A stretch of 64,000 nucleotides of DNA from an uncultured Lachnospiraceae bacterium (GCA_944380605.1 CALWIA010000027.1:124001-188000); one strand, 5' to 3'; counted from the first letter of the stretch, positions 45,650 through 55,505 are shown. Notes: generated by a model from the letters alone, not told the origin. A program made the numbers and translations.

Positions 45650-46813
45650 ATGCGAAAAGTAAATGTTGCAATTGTAGGAATCAGTTTTGGACTGGAATTT
45701 GTGGCCATTTACTGCAGACACCCACAGGTAGGAAATGTGTATGTAGTAGACTGGAATGAGAAACTACTGAAAGTAGCACAGGAACGCTATGGTATTCCGA
45801 AAGAAAGATGTTTTGCCGATATTCAGAATGTACTGGATATCCCTGAAGTAGATGCGGTTCATATCGTTACACCGCCGGCTACCCATGCGCCATATTCGAT
45901 TCGTGTCCTTCAGGCGGGAAAACATTGCGGCTGTACGATTCCCATGGGAATGAGCCTGCAGGAATTAAGAGACGTGATTGCTGCCAGAAAGAAATCTGGA
46001 AAAAATTATATGTTTATGGAGACGACAGTGTTCCAGCGGGAATTTCTATATATTAAAGAAATGTACGAAAAGGGGGAAATGGGAAGAATTCAGTATATGA
46101 GTTGTGCGCATTATCAGGATATGGAAGGATGGCCGGATTACTGGAAGGGATTTCCTCCGTTGATGCATCCCACACATGCAGTGGCACCATGCCTTATGTT
46201 GGCAGGGCGGCGTCCGGTCAGTGTCTATGCCAAAGGTTCCGGACGCGTTAGAAAAGAACTGGAAGAACAATATGGCTGCCCGTTTGCATTTGAATCTGCG
46301 TTTATTACGCTGGAAAATAGTGATATTGTGATAGAAATGGAACGCTTTCTGTATGGAGTAGCCAGAAGCTATTCGGAATGCTTCCGCGTGTATGGCGAAG
46401 AAAAAAGTTTTGAATGGCAGCAGTTGGCATCAGAAAACCCAGTCCTTTACAGTAGAACAGACCGTTTCCGTAAAACGGATATTCCGGAAAGGACGGCCAG
46501 AGGAACGGAGATACAGGAAGAGCGAGTTACAATTCCTGATTATGCGTATCTGCTGCCGGATGAAATTGCGTCTTTTACCTACAATACGGTATATAACAAT
46601 GAAAACACGCATTTGTCCTTTACGCAGGGAGGCGGACACGGTGGTTCCCATCCACATTTGGTACATGAGTTTATAAGCTCTATTGTGGAAGAAAGACCAG
46701 CTAGTTTAGATGACATTACAGGCGCTTATTGGACGGGAACCGGAATATGCGCGCATCAGTCAGCTATGGAAGGCGGAAAAGTAATAGAAATTCCTGCCTT
46801 TGAGAAAGAATAG
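45650..46813 (+). CDS. Gfo/Idh/MocA-type oxidoreductase, atypical
   Basis: A 387-residue Rossmann-fold protein of the Gfo/Idh/MocA family. The family core (VDAVHIVTPPATHAPYSIRV) is clear, as are the HPTHAV and GGSHPHLVHEF segments. Two usual signatures are altered: the N-terminal GxGxxG reads VGISFGLEF, and the EKP motif carrying the catalytic Lys reads TIPMG. NAD binding or catalysis may therefore differ from the standard enzymes. It is divergent from the sugar ABC operon and likely acts on the imported sugar or derivative. Confidence 0.8.
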   Translation: MRKVNVAIVGISFGLEFVAIYCRHPQVGNVYVVDWNEKLLKVAQERYGIPKERCFADIQNVLDIPEVDAVHIVTPPATHAPYSIRVLQAGKHCGCTIPMGMSLQELRDVIAARKKSGKNYMFMETTVFQREFLYIKEMYEKGEMGRIQYMSCAHYQDMEGWPDYWKGFPPLMHPTHAVAPCLMLAGRRPVSVYAKGSGRVRKELEEQYGCPFAFESAFITLENSDIVIEMERFLYGVARSYSECFRVYGEEKSFEWQQLASENPVLYSRTDRFRKTDIPERTARGTEIQEERVTIPDYAYLLPDEIASFTYNTVYNNENTHLSFTQGGGHGGSHPHLVHEFISSIVEERPASLDDITGAYWTGTGICAHQSAMEGGKVIEIPAFEKE

Positions 46814-46897
46814 TGGTTAAACCTCCGTAAAATCCTCATCAAATCCACGTAAATCACAGAAAAGTTTTCGTAAAATATTCTTTTATTTTCTATAAAA

Positions 46898-47818
46898 TCA
46901 CTCTTTAAACAGGGCCTGGATAAACTCCAGGAAATCAGAAGCAGCGGGAGACAGCTCCCGCTCTTTTTTGTACGCGATGACATAAGGGCGGGTCACCAGC
47001 TGATTGACAATACGGCAGTAAATAGGGACCGGCACGTCTTTCAGGTTCCGCTGGGTGACCAGCTCCGGAACGAAACCTACGCCGGCGCCGCTGCCGATCA
47101 GGGCGTTTATGGCGTCCCAGTTGGTCAGTTCGCAGGCGATGTCCGGCGAAAAGCCGGCGTCCTGGCACAGCCGAAGGGCAGTGGCGTAGAACCGCTGATC
47201 CCGGTGCAGGAAGATAAACGGCTCCTGACTGGCGCAGGACAGGTCGATAAAGGGGAAATCCATGGACATGGACACGTGCAGCTGACTGCGCAGCGGGCTG
47301 TCCGCAGGAATGGCGAACAGAATCTGCTCCTGGTGCAGGATGTGGCAGCGTACCAGCTCCGGCTGGTCCAAAGGCATGGGAATCAGGCTGAAATCCACCT
47401 CTTCCCGGACTGCCATGGACTCCAGTTCATGGGATTTGCCTTCCACAATGGAAATGCGGATGCCCGGGTGCAGGCTGCGGAACGCCGGCAGGATCCGGGC
47501 CAGGTAATAAGAACTGTAAAAGGTGGAAATGCCGATGCGGATGCTGCCGCTTTTCTGGGCGGCCAGATTGGCCATGTGCTGCTTCAGCTGATGGCTGAGC
47601 CGCAGCAGGGTCTCCCCTTCCGCCAGAAACAGCTCTCCGGCGGAGCTGAGCTGCACCGAGGAAGTGCTGCGGTTGAACAGCACTACACCCAGTTCATTTT
47701 CCAGCCGCTTGATGGCCTGGCTCAAGGCCGGCTGGCTGATAAAAAGCTTTTCTGCCGCGGCGGAAAAATTTTTCTCGGACGCCACCGCTGATACGTATTC
47801 GATGTCTTTTAACTGCAT
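46898..47818 (-). CDS. LysR-family transcriptional regulator
   Basis: A 306-residue regulator. The N-terminal winged HTH is typical (AAAEKLFISQPALSQAIKRL), followed by a LysR substrate-binding domain (GSIRIGISTFYSSYYLARIL). It is transcribed divergently from the glycerophosphodiester-type ABC operon 248 bases away, which it probably controls. GC content has returned to the genome level. Confidence 0.92.
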   Translation of the reverse strand: MQLKDIEYVSAVASEKNFSAAAEKLFISQPALSQAIKRLENELGVVLFNRSTSSVQLSSAGELFLAEGETLLRLSHQLKQHMANLAAQKSGSIRIGISTFYSSYYLARILPAFRSLHPGIRISIVEGKSHELESMAVREEVDFSLIPMPLDQPELVRCHILHQEQILFAIPADSPLRSQLHVSMSMDFPFIDLSCASQEPFIFLHRDQRFYATALRLCQDAGFSPDIACELTNWDAINALIGSGAGVGFVPELVTQRNLKDVPVPIYCRIVNQLVTRPYVIAYKKERELSPAASDFLEFIQALFKE

Positions 47819-47882
47819 GAAACGCTCCTTTTTACACAGGCTTCACACGAAGCAAACACAGGTTTTTCAAAGATTTTACTCA

Positions 47883-47910
47883 TTGATTTTTGTTATAAGT
47901 TTATTATAAT
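47883..47910 (+). promoter_or_regulatory. Promoter for the second ABC operon
   Basis: TTGATT (47883-47888), 16 bases, TATAAT (47905-47910), in an AT-rich stretch between the LysR gene and the first permease gene. The start of transcription would be about 150 bases before the ATG. Confidence 0.5.
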
Positions 47911-48066
47911 ATTCAATTTCAAATTTTGCAACGGGGGCTGTATGATGCAGTTGTACCGGACAGGAACCGGAAAATGTTCGGAAATCCTGCAAAACAGGTA
48001 CAGAATCATACAGTTCTTCCAAAAGAAGGGTATGAATTATAAAGTGAAATTATAAGGAGGAACATT

Positions 48067-48939
48067 GTGAAAAAGACCAATAATCTATCGGCGTTTATTC
48101 TTCTGTTCCCCGCTTTCTTCTGTCTCTTCCTGTTTAATTTTTATCCGATTCTCAGGAACTTCTATCTGAGTTTTACCTCCTGGGATATGGTAACAGGGGA
48201 TCCCAGATTTATCGGACTGGAAAATTATCAGGAGATGTTTGAAAGCCGGGATTTCTGGGAAAGCGTGGTGGTGACAGTAAAATATACGGTGATGTACGTG
48301 CCGGTGACCATGCTGGGAGGATTTCTGCTGGCGGTTCTGCTGAAATCCAAAAGCAAGCTGAACATCCTCTACCGGACCATTTTCTTCTCTCCCTATGTGA
48401 CATCCATGGTAGCCATGTCCGCGGTGTTCCTGTTTATCTACCATCCGCAGTACGGCACGCTGAACACGATTCTGGGATATCTGGGAATCGAACCGGTGCG
48501 CTGGCTCAATACCAAGGATACGGCGCTGCCTTCGCTGGTTATGATGAACTGCTGGAAAAGCATCGGCTTCTGTGCCGTCATTTACCTGGGCACCCTGTTA
48601 AATGTATCGGATGATCTGAAAGAAGCGGCCCAGATCGATGGCGCCAACAGCTTGCAGACCTTGCTTCATATAGAAGTACCGCTGGTGTCTCCCACCACGT
48701 TTATGCTGGTGATCATGCTGACCATCGAATGCTTTAAGGTTTTCACCCAGATCAACGTTATGACTCAGGGCGGGCCGGATGGAGCCACCACCAATCTTCT
48801 GACGTATATGTTCAGCCAGGCGTTTGAACAGTTCCGGGTCGGGTACGGCGGAGCGGTGGCCATAGTCATTCTGGTGGTTGTGCTGGTGATCAATATGATT
48901 CAGATGCTGTTTGAGCGGTTTGTCAACTACGATATCTGA
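48067..48939 (+). CDS. ABC transporter permease, UgpA/MalF type
   Basis: A 290-residue permease with six predicted membrane helices and the EAA loop LKEAAQIDGANSLQTLLHIE. AAGGAGG precedes the start region. It is the first gene of a four-gene run: two permeases, binding protein, and a glycerophosphodiester phosphodiesterase. Confidence 0.93.
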   Translation: MKKTNNLSAFILLFPAFFCLFLFNFYPILRNFYLSFTSWDMVTGDPRFIGLENYQEMFESRDFWESVVVTVKYTVMYVPVTMLGGFLLAVLLKSKSKLNILYRTIFFSPYVTSMVAMSAVFLFIYHPQYGTLNTILGYLGIEPVRWLNTKDTALPSLVMMNCWKSIGFCAVIYLGTLLNVSDDLKEAAQIDGANSLQTLLHIEVPLVSPTTFMLVIMLTIECFKVFTQINVMTQGGPDGATTNLLTYMFSQAFEQFRVGYGGAVAIVILVVVLVINMIQMLFERFVNYDI

Positions 48940-48957
48940 CAAGAAGGAAGGAGCGGA

Positions 48958-49788
48958 ATGATGAAAAAGAAATTTACCTGGAAAGTGCTGGTAAGGCATC
49001 TGGTGCTGATTGCCTGCGCGGCGGTGATCCTGTTCCCCTTTTTGTGGATGTTCTTCGCCTCATTTAAAGAAGAGTCCGAAGTATTTGTGGAGGATTTTCA
49101 CCTGCTTCCGGAAACCTGGAGGTTCCAGAACTACCTGGACGCCTGGAACGCGGCGCCTTTCGGCAGCTTCTACATCAACAGCATCAAGGCCGCGCTGATT
49201 TCCGTGGTGTGCCAGACCTGTTTCTGTTCCATGGCTGCCTACGCGTTCGCGAAAATCGAATTTGCAGGCAAGCGGCTGCTGTTTTCCCTGATGCTGGCCA
49301 TGATGATTCTGCCGGAAGAAGCGGCCATCATTCCCAATTACCTGCTGGCGCAGAAACTGGGACTGGTCAATACTTCCTTCGGCATCGCCATGACGACGCT
49401 GGTCAGCGTATTCAATATTTTCCTGCTGCGGCAGACCTTTATGTCCATTCCTAATGACCTGATTCAGTCCGCCAGACTGGACGGGTGCAGCATGCTTCAG
49501 GTGTTCCGCCATGTGGCGGTGCCCAACGCCAAGGGAAGCATGGCAACCGTAGCGCTGCTGTCGTTTCTGACTTCCTGGAACAACTACATGTGGCCCTATA
49601 TGGTCACCGATCAGAACCAGTACCGGACTCTTCAGATCGGTCTGAAGTATCTGATCAAGCCGGACGCCGGCCCTCAGTGGCCCATGATCATGGCGGCTTC
49701 CACCATAATTTTACTCCCCGTTATGCTGCTGTTTGTATTTCTGCAGAAATACTTTGTACAGGGCATGCTGACGTCGGGAATAAAATAA
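48958..49788 (+). CDS. ABC transporter permease, UgpE/MalG type
   Basis: A 276-residue permease. The EAA loop is LIQSARLDGCSMLQVFRHVA. It starts 18 bases after the first permease gene. As in the other system, no ATPase gene is adjacent. Confidence 0.93.
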   Translation: MMKKKFTWKVLVRHLVLIACAAVILFPFLWMFFASFKEESEVFVEDFHLLPETWRFQNYLDAWNAAPFGSFYINSIKAALISVVCQTCFCSMAAYAFAKIEFAGKRLLFSLMLAMMILPEEAAIIPNYLLAQKLGLVNTSFGIAMTTLVSVFNIFLLRQTFMSIPNDLIQSARLDGCSMLQVFRHVAVPNAKGSMATVALLSFLTSWNNYMWPYMVTDQNQYRTLQIGLKYLIKPDAGPQWPMIMAASTIILLPVMLLFVFLQKYFVQGMLTSGIK

Positions 49789-49831
49789 ATGCAAAAGTAA
49801 AGATCAACAAAATGCGAAAATGAGGAGAAAA

Positions 49832-51178
49832 ATGATGAAAAAGAAACTTGTGTATGCTGCAGCAGTAGGTATTTTCAGCTCCATAGCGCTTATGGGATGC
49901 TCTTCTTCTGAGACTGCGTCCACCACGGCGGCCACGGCGGCTCAGACCACGGCAGGGGGAACGTCTGCAGCCGCGTCTTCCGAGGCGGATACCACCGCGG
50001 CCGAGGACTTAAGCGAAGTGCAGCCGGCTTCCGAGATTACCTTCTGGTCTACCAAAGAGGACTGCTTTTCCGAGCTGTGCGCGGAATTTGAAGCAGAGAC
50101 CGGCATCAAGGTCAACGCGACCTACATGGGCGGCTACGACGACATGGTCAATAAGGTAATGGCAGGCATCGCCGGCGAGAACCTTCCCAATGTGGCGCAG
50201 CTGGGACAGCGCCATGGCCTGGCGCAGATGTACGACAGCGGCTGGCTGCTGCCGGTGGAAGACTACATTTCCGAAGATATTCTGGAGGACATCCTGCCGG
50301 GCTTTTGGAAGCGGTTTACTTACAAAGACACCAAAGTAATTCTGCCGTTCCAGAACAGCATGCCTATGCTGTACTACAACAAGACTCTGTTTGATGAAAA
50401 CAGCATCGAGATTCCCACGACGCTGGACGAAGTGGCAGCCACTGCCAAGGAAATCAAGGACAAGACCGGCATCTACGGCGTAACCTTAAACAGTGACTAT
50501 CCCTGGTATTTCATGGCCCTGATGTACAACAGCGGTACGGCGCCTCTGGTGGATGGACAGCCTTCCATGAATACGGAAGCGGTGAAGAACATCTGCCAGA
50601 AGATTCAGCAGCTGGCGGTGACAGATCAGACCATGCCGGCCAACCAGCACGCCACTGCTCAGGAAGACTTCTGCAACGGCAACATCGGCATGCTGATGAC
50701 TTCCTGCGCCAGCTATGCCACCATTCAGAACCTGGTGGGCGACAAATTTGAGGTAGGCATTGCCATGTTCCCGGAAGTGACGACCATGGATATCACCATG
50801 GGCGGCAACGGCCTGGGCATGTTCAAATCCACCCCTGAAGAAGAAAAAGCAGCTACCATGTTTATCGAGTTCATGCTGGATCCCCAGAGAATTGCCGAAG
50901 GCAGCCTGAATTCCGGCTATGTGGCAGTGACCAACGCGGCTACCGAGACGGAAACCTATCAGACCTATCTGGAAGATCCCAACCGCCAGGTGGTAGACGA
51001 ACAGCTGCAGTATCTGGGCAGCGCTGCCGTAACGCCGGTGGACTCTCTGGTATGGAATGAGGTTATGGATCTCATCGACTCTCTGGAGGCGGATCCGGAG
51101 ATCAACATCGACGAGCGCCTGGCCGAGATCGACACCGCCATTGCGGACTATATGAGCGAATATGCGGGGAATGAATAA
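49832..51178 (+). CDS. ABC transporter solute-binding lipoprotein
   Basis: A 448-residue binding protein. The signal peptide ends in a lipobox IALMGCSSS, followed by a Thr/Ala/Ser linker and a bi-lobed fold (EITFWSTKEDCFSELCAEFE, VMAGIAGENLPNVAQLGQRH). The start is one of two adjacent ATG (49832, 49835) behind GAGGAGA; an earlier ATG at 49820 overlaps the ribosome site. Given the phosphodiesterase gene next door, glycerol-3-phosphate or glycerophosphodiesters are the likely cargo. Confidence 0.92.
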   Translation: MMKKKLVYAAAVGIFSSIALMGCSSSETASTTAATAAQTTAGGTSAAASSEADTTAAEDLSEVQPASEITFWSTKEDCFSELCAEFEAETGIKVNATYMGGYDDMVNKVMAGIAGENLPNVAQLGQRHGLAQMYDSGWLLPVEDYISEDILEDILPGFWKRFTYKDTKVILPFQNSMPMLYYNKTLFDENSIEIPTTLDEVAATAKEIKDKTGIYGVTLNSDYPWYFMALMYNSGTAPLVDGQPSMNTEAVKNICQKIQQLAVTDQTMPANQHATAQEDFCNGNIGMLMTSCASYATIQNLVGDKFEVGIAMFPEVTTMDITMGGNGLGMFKSTPEEEKAATMFIEFMLDPQRIAEGSLNSGYVAVTNAATETETYQTYLEDPNRQVVDEQLQYLGSAAVTPVDSLVWNEVMDLIDSLEADPEINIDERLAEIDTAIADYMSEYAGNE

Positions 51179-51181
51179 TCG

Positions 51182-51901
51182 ATGAACAGTACATTTGTAA
51201 ATTACGCGCACCGGGGAGCCAGCTCCTACGCTCCCGAAAACACCCTGTCGGCCTTCTATCTGGGACTCCGGATGGAGGCCGACGGAATCGAAACCGATAT
51301 CCGGAGAACCAAAGACGGCGTTCTGGTGCTGTTTCATGACGATACGCTGGAACGGGTGGCCGGCGTGAAAGGCGGCGTCGGCGACTATACGCTGGAGGAA
51401 CTGAAGCAGGTGATGATCTTTGGAAAGGAAGGCTTTACGCCGGATCACATCGTTACGCTGGAGGAATTCCTCTACCTGTTCGGGTACCGGAATCTGACTT
51501 TTGCCATTGAAATCAAAGAACAGGGAGTGGAGGCCGACACTGTGGAAATGGTCCGCAGATTCGGCATTCTGGATAAGTGCATTTTCACCTCCTTTGACTA
51601 TGAGGCCATGAAGGCCCTTCGGCGGGCCGATGACGGCATTGCGCTGGGCTATCTGTTCAAAGAGCCGGTGCAGGGGCGGATCAACGAAGCAAAGGCCATC
51701 GACTGCCGGCAGCTCTGTGTATACGGCCCGTGCCTCAACGAGAAAAACGCGGGAGAACTGAAGGCCATGGGATTTTCCATTCGGGCCTGGGGCATTGCGG
51801 ATGAAGCGGCCATGCGGCACGCGGCGGCTCTGGCGGACGGCGGCATGACCGTCAACTTCCCGGATAAGCTGACCGCTTACCGGAAGGAGCTGGGAATATA
51901 A
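51182..51901 (+). CDS. ugpQ: Glycerophosphodiester phosphodiesterase
   Basis: A 239-residue TIM-barrel phosphodiesterase that releases glycerol-3-phosphate from deacylated phospholipids. The catalytic motifs YAHRGASSYAPENT and ETDIRRTKDGVLVLFHDDTL hold both catalytic His and the metal ligands. It lacks a signal peptide, so it acts in the cytoplasm on imported substrate. It starts 3 bases after the binding-protein gene. Confidence 0.92.
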   Translation: MNSTFVNYAHRGASSYAPENTLSAFYLGLRMEADGIETDIRRTKDGVLVLFHDDTLERVAGVKGGVGDYTLEELKQVMIFGKEGFTPDHIVTLEEFLYLFGYRNLTFAIEIKEQGVEADTVEMVRRFGILDKCIFTSFDYEAMKALRRADDGIALGYLFKEPVQGRINEAKAIDCRQLCVYGPCLNEKNAGELKAMGFSIRAWGIADEAAMRHAAALADGGMTVNFPDKLTAYRKELGI

Positions 51902-51910
51902 GAGAAAAAC

Positions 51911-51943
51911 GGAAGGCCGGAGGGCAGAATCCTCCGGTCTTTC
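51911..51943 (+). terminator. Terminator of the second ABC operon
   Basis: GGCCGGAGG and CCTCCGGTC pair around a short loop, followed by a T-rich stretch (TTTCT), about 10 bases after ugpQ. Confidence 0.7.
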
Positions 51944-51995
51944 TGCCATCAGCCGGCCCGGCGGCAGAAAGCGGTTCCGGACGGGAAAGAAGGTC

Positions 51996-52024
51996 TTGAC
52001 AGGCACAGAGAAATTGGTTACAAT
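51996..52024 (+). promoter_or_regulatory. metK promoter
   Basis: Consensus -35 TTGACA (51996-52001), 17-base spacer, -10 TACAAT (52019-52024). The start is expected near 52031, about 32 bases before the riboswitch. Confidence 0.85.
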
Positions 52025-52062
52025 ACCCTATGCTGCTATAACAACTGAAAAGTACGTAATTG

Positions 52063-52210
52063 TCCCTTATTCAGAGTGATGGAGACACAAAGGGTCTGTG
52101 AAGTCACGGCAACCCCGGACATCCTGCCGGAACAGACGCGCGGAAACGGCGCGGGCCGGCAGAGGGTGCGGAAGGTGCCAACCTGAGCGAGAAATCGAAC
52201 AATAAGAGGA
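52063..52210 (+). promoter_or_regulatory. SAM-I (S-box) riboswitch controlling metK
   Basis: The core motifs of the S-box are present in order: AGGGTCTGTGAAGTCACGGCAACC, then AAGGTGCCAACCT after a variable GC-rich arm. P1 is closed by CCTTATT (52065-52071) with AATAAGAGG (52201-52209). A terminator follows at 52230, so bound SAM should end transcription before metK. Confidence 0.9.
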
Positions 52211-52229
52211 TTTGATTGCCAGTGTATCA

Positions 52230-52262
52230 AGTCCGCAGTTCGCGCTACGGACTTTTCTTTTT
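52230..52262 (+). terminator. Expression-platform terminator of the SAM riboswitch
   Basis: AGTCCG (52230-52235) and CGGACT (52248-52253) form the stem, followed by TTTTCTTTTT. Confidence 0.85.
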
Positions 52263-52320
52263 GCCCGGATTCCGGCGGACACGAACCCGGCCCGGAACGG
52301 GATTTTCGAAGGAGGAACCA

Positions 52321-53511
52321 ATGGAAAAGAAACTGTTTACATCCGAATCGGTGACAGAAGGCCATCCGGATAAGATGTGCGACCAGATTTCCGACGCGAT
52401 TCTGGACGAGCTGCTGAAGCAGGACCCCATGAGCCGCGTGGCCTGCGAGACGGCGGTTACTACCGGCCTGGTGATGGTTATGGGCGAAATTACCACGAAA
52501 GCCTATGTGGACATTCAGAAGGTGGTGCGGGAGACGGTCCGCGAAATCGGCTACGACCGGGCCAAATACGGCTTTGACTGCGACACCTGCGGCGTAATCA
52601 CGGCCATTGACGAGCAGTCCGCGGACATTGCCATGGGCGTGGACAAGGCGCTGGAAGCCAAGGAAAACAAGATGACGGAAGAAGAACTGGACGCCATCGG
52701 CGCCGGCGACCAGGGCATGATGTTCGGCTATGCCACCAACGAAACCGAAGAATATATGCCGTACCCCATTGCGCTGGCGCACAAGCTGGCGCTGCAGCTG
52801 ACCCGGGTGCGCAAGGACGGTACCCTGCCGTATCTGCGGCCCGACGGGAAGACCCAGGTGACGGTGGAATACGATGAAAATGGCCGGCCTTCCCGCCTGG
52901 ACGCGGTGGTGCTTTCTACGCAGCATGACGATCAGGTGACTCAGGAACAGATTCACGAGGACATCCGCAGATACGTGTTCGATCCCATTCTGCCGGCCCA
53001 TATGGTGGATGAAAAGACGAAGTTCTTTATCAATCCCACCGGCCGGTTCGTAATCGGCGGCCCCCACGGCGACAGCGGTCTGACAGGCAGAAAGATTATT
53101 GTAGATACCTACGGCGGCTATGCCCGTCACGGCGGCGGCGCGTTCTCCGGAAAGGACTGCACCAAGGTGGACCGTTCGGCGGCCTATGCGGCCCGCTATG
53201 TGGCCAAGAACATCGTGGCCGCGGGTCTGGCGGACCGCTGTGAGATTCAGCTGTCCTACGCCATTGGCGTGGCCCATCCCACTTCCATCCGGGTGGACAC
53301 GGATGGTACCGGAAAGCTGCCGGATGACAGACTGGTGGAGATTATCCGGGAAAACTTTGATCTGCGGCCGGCGGGCATCATCAAGATGCTGGATCTGAGA
53401 CGGCCCATTTACAAGCAGACGGCTGCTTACGGACATTTTGGAAGAAACGACCTGGATCTGCCCTGGGAGAAACTGGACCGGGCGGAGGCGCTGAAGAAGT
53501 ACCTGGCGTAG
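52321..53511 (+). CDS. metK: S-adenosylmethionine synthetase
   Basis: A 396-residue enzyme forming SAM from methionine and ATP. Signature motifs include [32 protein letters not shown] and [26 protein letters not shown] lies before the ATG at 52321; longer in-frame readings would run into the riboswitch. Feedback control by the upstream S-box is expected. Confidence 0.97.
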   Translation: MEKKLFTSESVTEGHPDKMCDQISDAILDELLKQDPMSRVACETAVTTGLVMVMGEITTKAYVDIQKVVRETVREIGYDRAKYGFDCDTCGVITAIDEQSADIAMGVDKALEAKENKMTEEELDAIGAGDQGMMFGYATNETEEYMPYPIALAHKLALQLTRVRKDGTLPYLRPDGKTQVTVEYDENGRPSRLDAVVLSTQHDDQVTQEQIHEDIRRYVFDPILPAHMVDEKTKFFINPTGRFVIGGPHGDSGLTGRKIIVDTYGGYARHGGGAFSGKDCTKVDRSAAYAARYVAKNIVAAGLADRCEIQLSYAIGVAHPTSIRVDTDGTGKLPDDRLVEIIRENFDLRPAGIIKMLDLRRPIYKQTAAYGHFGRNDLDLPWEKLDRAEALKKYLA

Positions 53512-53570
53512 GGAAAAGCAGAATGCAGACAGCCGCTTCTGCGCGATAAGAACTGCAGACAAAACATAAG

Positions 53571-53605
53571 AAAGGGTATGCGCCGGACATGACGCATACC
53601 CTTTT
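53571..53605 (+). terminator. Shared terminator between metK and lepB
   Basis: AAAGGGTATGCG and CGCATACCCTTTT form a stem with T or A runs on both sides, placed between the two convergent genes. Confidence 0.85.
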
Positions 53606-53614
53606 CCGTATCTC

Positions 53615-54274
53615 TTACTCAATCTTCCCAATAGACGGGAAATACCGGAACAGCACCTTCGCGATAATATCGTCCCGCGAAATATAGGTGTTCTGCCAGA
53701 AACGGGCGTCGGCGGAGTGATTCCGGTTGTCGCCCAGCATCAGATAGCAGTCTTCCGGCACCTCATAGTGAAGAGCCACCGGCGTATCCATAGGTTCCGG
53801 CAGATAGGGCTCCTCCAGCGGCGTCTCCGAATTGTTGACATAGACATGGCCATCGTGAATGTCAATGGTATCTCCGGGCAGGCCGATGACCCGCTTGACA
53901 TAGTAGACGATGGAATTGCGGGAATCGGGACGGCCGCAGGCCGGGCAGACGCCATCGCTGTTTTCCTGGTACTGAGCGCCGCAGTTTTTGCATCCGTATC
54001 CGAATACGAAAATCACCACGTCTCCCCGCTCCGGATCTTTAAAATGGTAGGTGAGGCGGGAGCCGATCACCCGGTCGCCGGTCATAATGGTATTTTCCAT
54101 GGAGGCGCTGGGAATCCGGCTGTTGGCAATGATAAAAGTGGTAATTACAAAGGCGATCACGGCGGCGGCCACGATGACCTGGATCCAGCTGAGGATCTCC
54201 GCCTTCCAGTTTATGGGTTCTTTCGGCTGTTCGGCCTTGGGAGTTTCTTCATTGGGCGTATTCTGTTCATTCAT
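53615..54274 (-). CDS. lepB: Signal peptidase I with a zinc-ribbon-like insert
   Basis: A 219-residue membrane protease that removes signal peptides. An N-terminal membrane helix (IQVIVAAAVIAFVITTFIIA) precedes the catalytic Ser (RIPSASMENTI) and the catalytic Lys (YYVKRVIGLPGD). The GDNRNHSADARFW box closes the active site. Between the Ser and Lys regions sits an insert with two CxxC pairs (GCKNCGAQY and CPACGRP), as in a zinc ribbon. This insert is not part of the common enzyme. The ATG at 54274 is used; a GTG at 54283 would add three residues. Confidence 0.93.
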   Translation of the reverse strand: MNEQNTPNEETPKAEQPKEPINWKAEILSWIQVIVAAAVIAFVITTFIIANSRIPSASMENTIMTGDRVIGSRLTYHFKDPERGDVVIFVFGYGCKNCGAQYQENSDGVCPACGRPDSRNSIVYYVKRVIGLPGDTIDIHDGHVYVNNSETPLEEPYLPEPMDTPVALHYEVPEDCYLMLGDNRNHSADARFWQNTYISRDDIIAKVLFRYFPSIGKIE

Positions 54275-54436
54275 GAAATTCACAACCTTCTTTCTTCTGG
54301 TACGTTATTAGTGTAAATGAGTTCGTTTCATTGCGCAAGGCCTTTTCGAAAAAGGTAAGAAAAATTTCACACCTGCCGCGGCGGCCGTGTTACAATAAAG
54401 AAAAAAGCAGACAAACGGACATCAGGAGGAAACAGC

Positions 54437-55498
54437 ATGAAGGAAAAAGGAAACCGTACATATGGGGACGCCCTGTTTATGGCCGGCGTCGGGCTGGCTC
54501 TCTTGCTTTCTGCCCTGCTGCTGCAGACGGCGGCCCGGCGGATGCCGGAGATGGCGGAGGCCTACGCCGTCGGCGTGTACCCCTGGCTGGTGAAGCTGTA
54601 CGGCGGGTACTGCGGGCTGTTTCCTGTATCGGCATCAGAAATGGGCCTATACCTGCTGCTTTTTCTGGCGGCAGCCAGTCTGATCCGTCTTCTGCGGGCC
54701 CGGCGTCTGGAACTGGCGGCCGGAGCCGCGGTTTTGACGGCAGGGATCCTGGGACTGGCGTACGTGCTGGGATGCGGGATCAACTATTACCGTCAGTCGT
54801 TTTCTTCCTATCTGGAACTGGAGATACGGGAATCGTCGCCGGAGGAACTGCGGGAGTTGTGCGTCTGGCTGACCCGGCAGGTCTGCGCGTCAGAAAACCA
54901 CGATTCCTATAGCCGGAGCTGGGAAGAAGAGGGGCAGAAAGCTATGGAAGCGCTGGGAGAGACCTATCCCCAGCTGGCCGGCAGTTACCCGAGGCCCAAA
55001 GGGCTGGCCGGTTCCTGGATTCTGTCGGTGCAGCAGCTGTCCGGCGTATACTCTCCCTTTACCGTAGAAGCAAACTACAACCGGGATATGACGGATTACA
55101 ACATTCCCCACACCATTTGCCATGAACTTTCTCATTTAAAAGGGTTTATGCGGGAAGACGAGGCCAATTTCATCGGCTATCTGGCCTGTATCCGCTCGGA
55201 GCACCCGGCGTTTCGGTACAGCGGCTATCTGACCGGATGGATTTATGCCTGCAACGCCCTGGCGGCGGAGGATCCGGAAACTTACAGCCAGCTGCGGCAG
55301 CAGCTGAGTCCCGCCGTACAGCAGCAGCTGCAGGAAAACAATGCCTTTTGGGACCGGTACGAAGGGAAGGCGGCGGAGGCTGCGTCCCGGATCAACGACA
55401 GCTATCTGAAATTTCACCAGCAGGAAGAAGGAGTAAAAAGTTATGGCCGGATGGTGGATCTGATGCTGGCGTATTACCGGCAGGAGACCGGCGGGTGA
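54437..55498 (+). CDS. DUF3810-family membrane protein with HExxH motif
   Basis: A 353-residue protein with three predicted N-terminal membrane helices (ALFMAGVGLALLLSALLL, GLYLLLFLAAASLIRLL, VLTAGILGLAYVLGCGI) and an extracytoplasmic domain. That domain has a metalloprotease-like HExxH (CHELSHLKG) followed by an acidic stretch (EDEANFIGYLA). This matches the DUF3810 layout. Peptidase activity has not been inferred beyond the motif. AGGAGG precedes the ATG, and a terminator follows. Confidence 0.8.
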   Translation: MKEKGNRTYGDALFMAGVGLALLLSALLLQTAARRMPEMAEAYAVGVYPWLVKLYGGYCGLFPVSASEMGLYLLLFLAAASLIRLLRARRLELAAGAAVLTAGILGLAYVLGCGINYYRQSFSSYLELEIRESSPEELRELCVWLTRQVCASENHDSYSRSWEEEGQKAMEALGETYPQLAGSYPRPKGLAGSWILSVQQLSGVYSPFTVEANYNRDMTDYNIPHTICHELSHLKGFMREDEANFIGYLACIRSEHPAFRYSGYLTGWIYACNALAAEDPETYSQLRQQLSPAVQQQLQENNAFWDRYEGKAAEAASRINDSYLKFHQQEEGVKSYGRMVDLMLAYYRQETGG

Positions 55499-55505
55499 GA
55501 AAAAC

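Noticed and set aside
50486..53631. Long minus-strand frames opposite the binding-protein and metK genes
   Set aside because: Third-position GC produces open antisense frames; the plus-strand genes are unmistakable.
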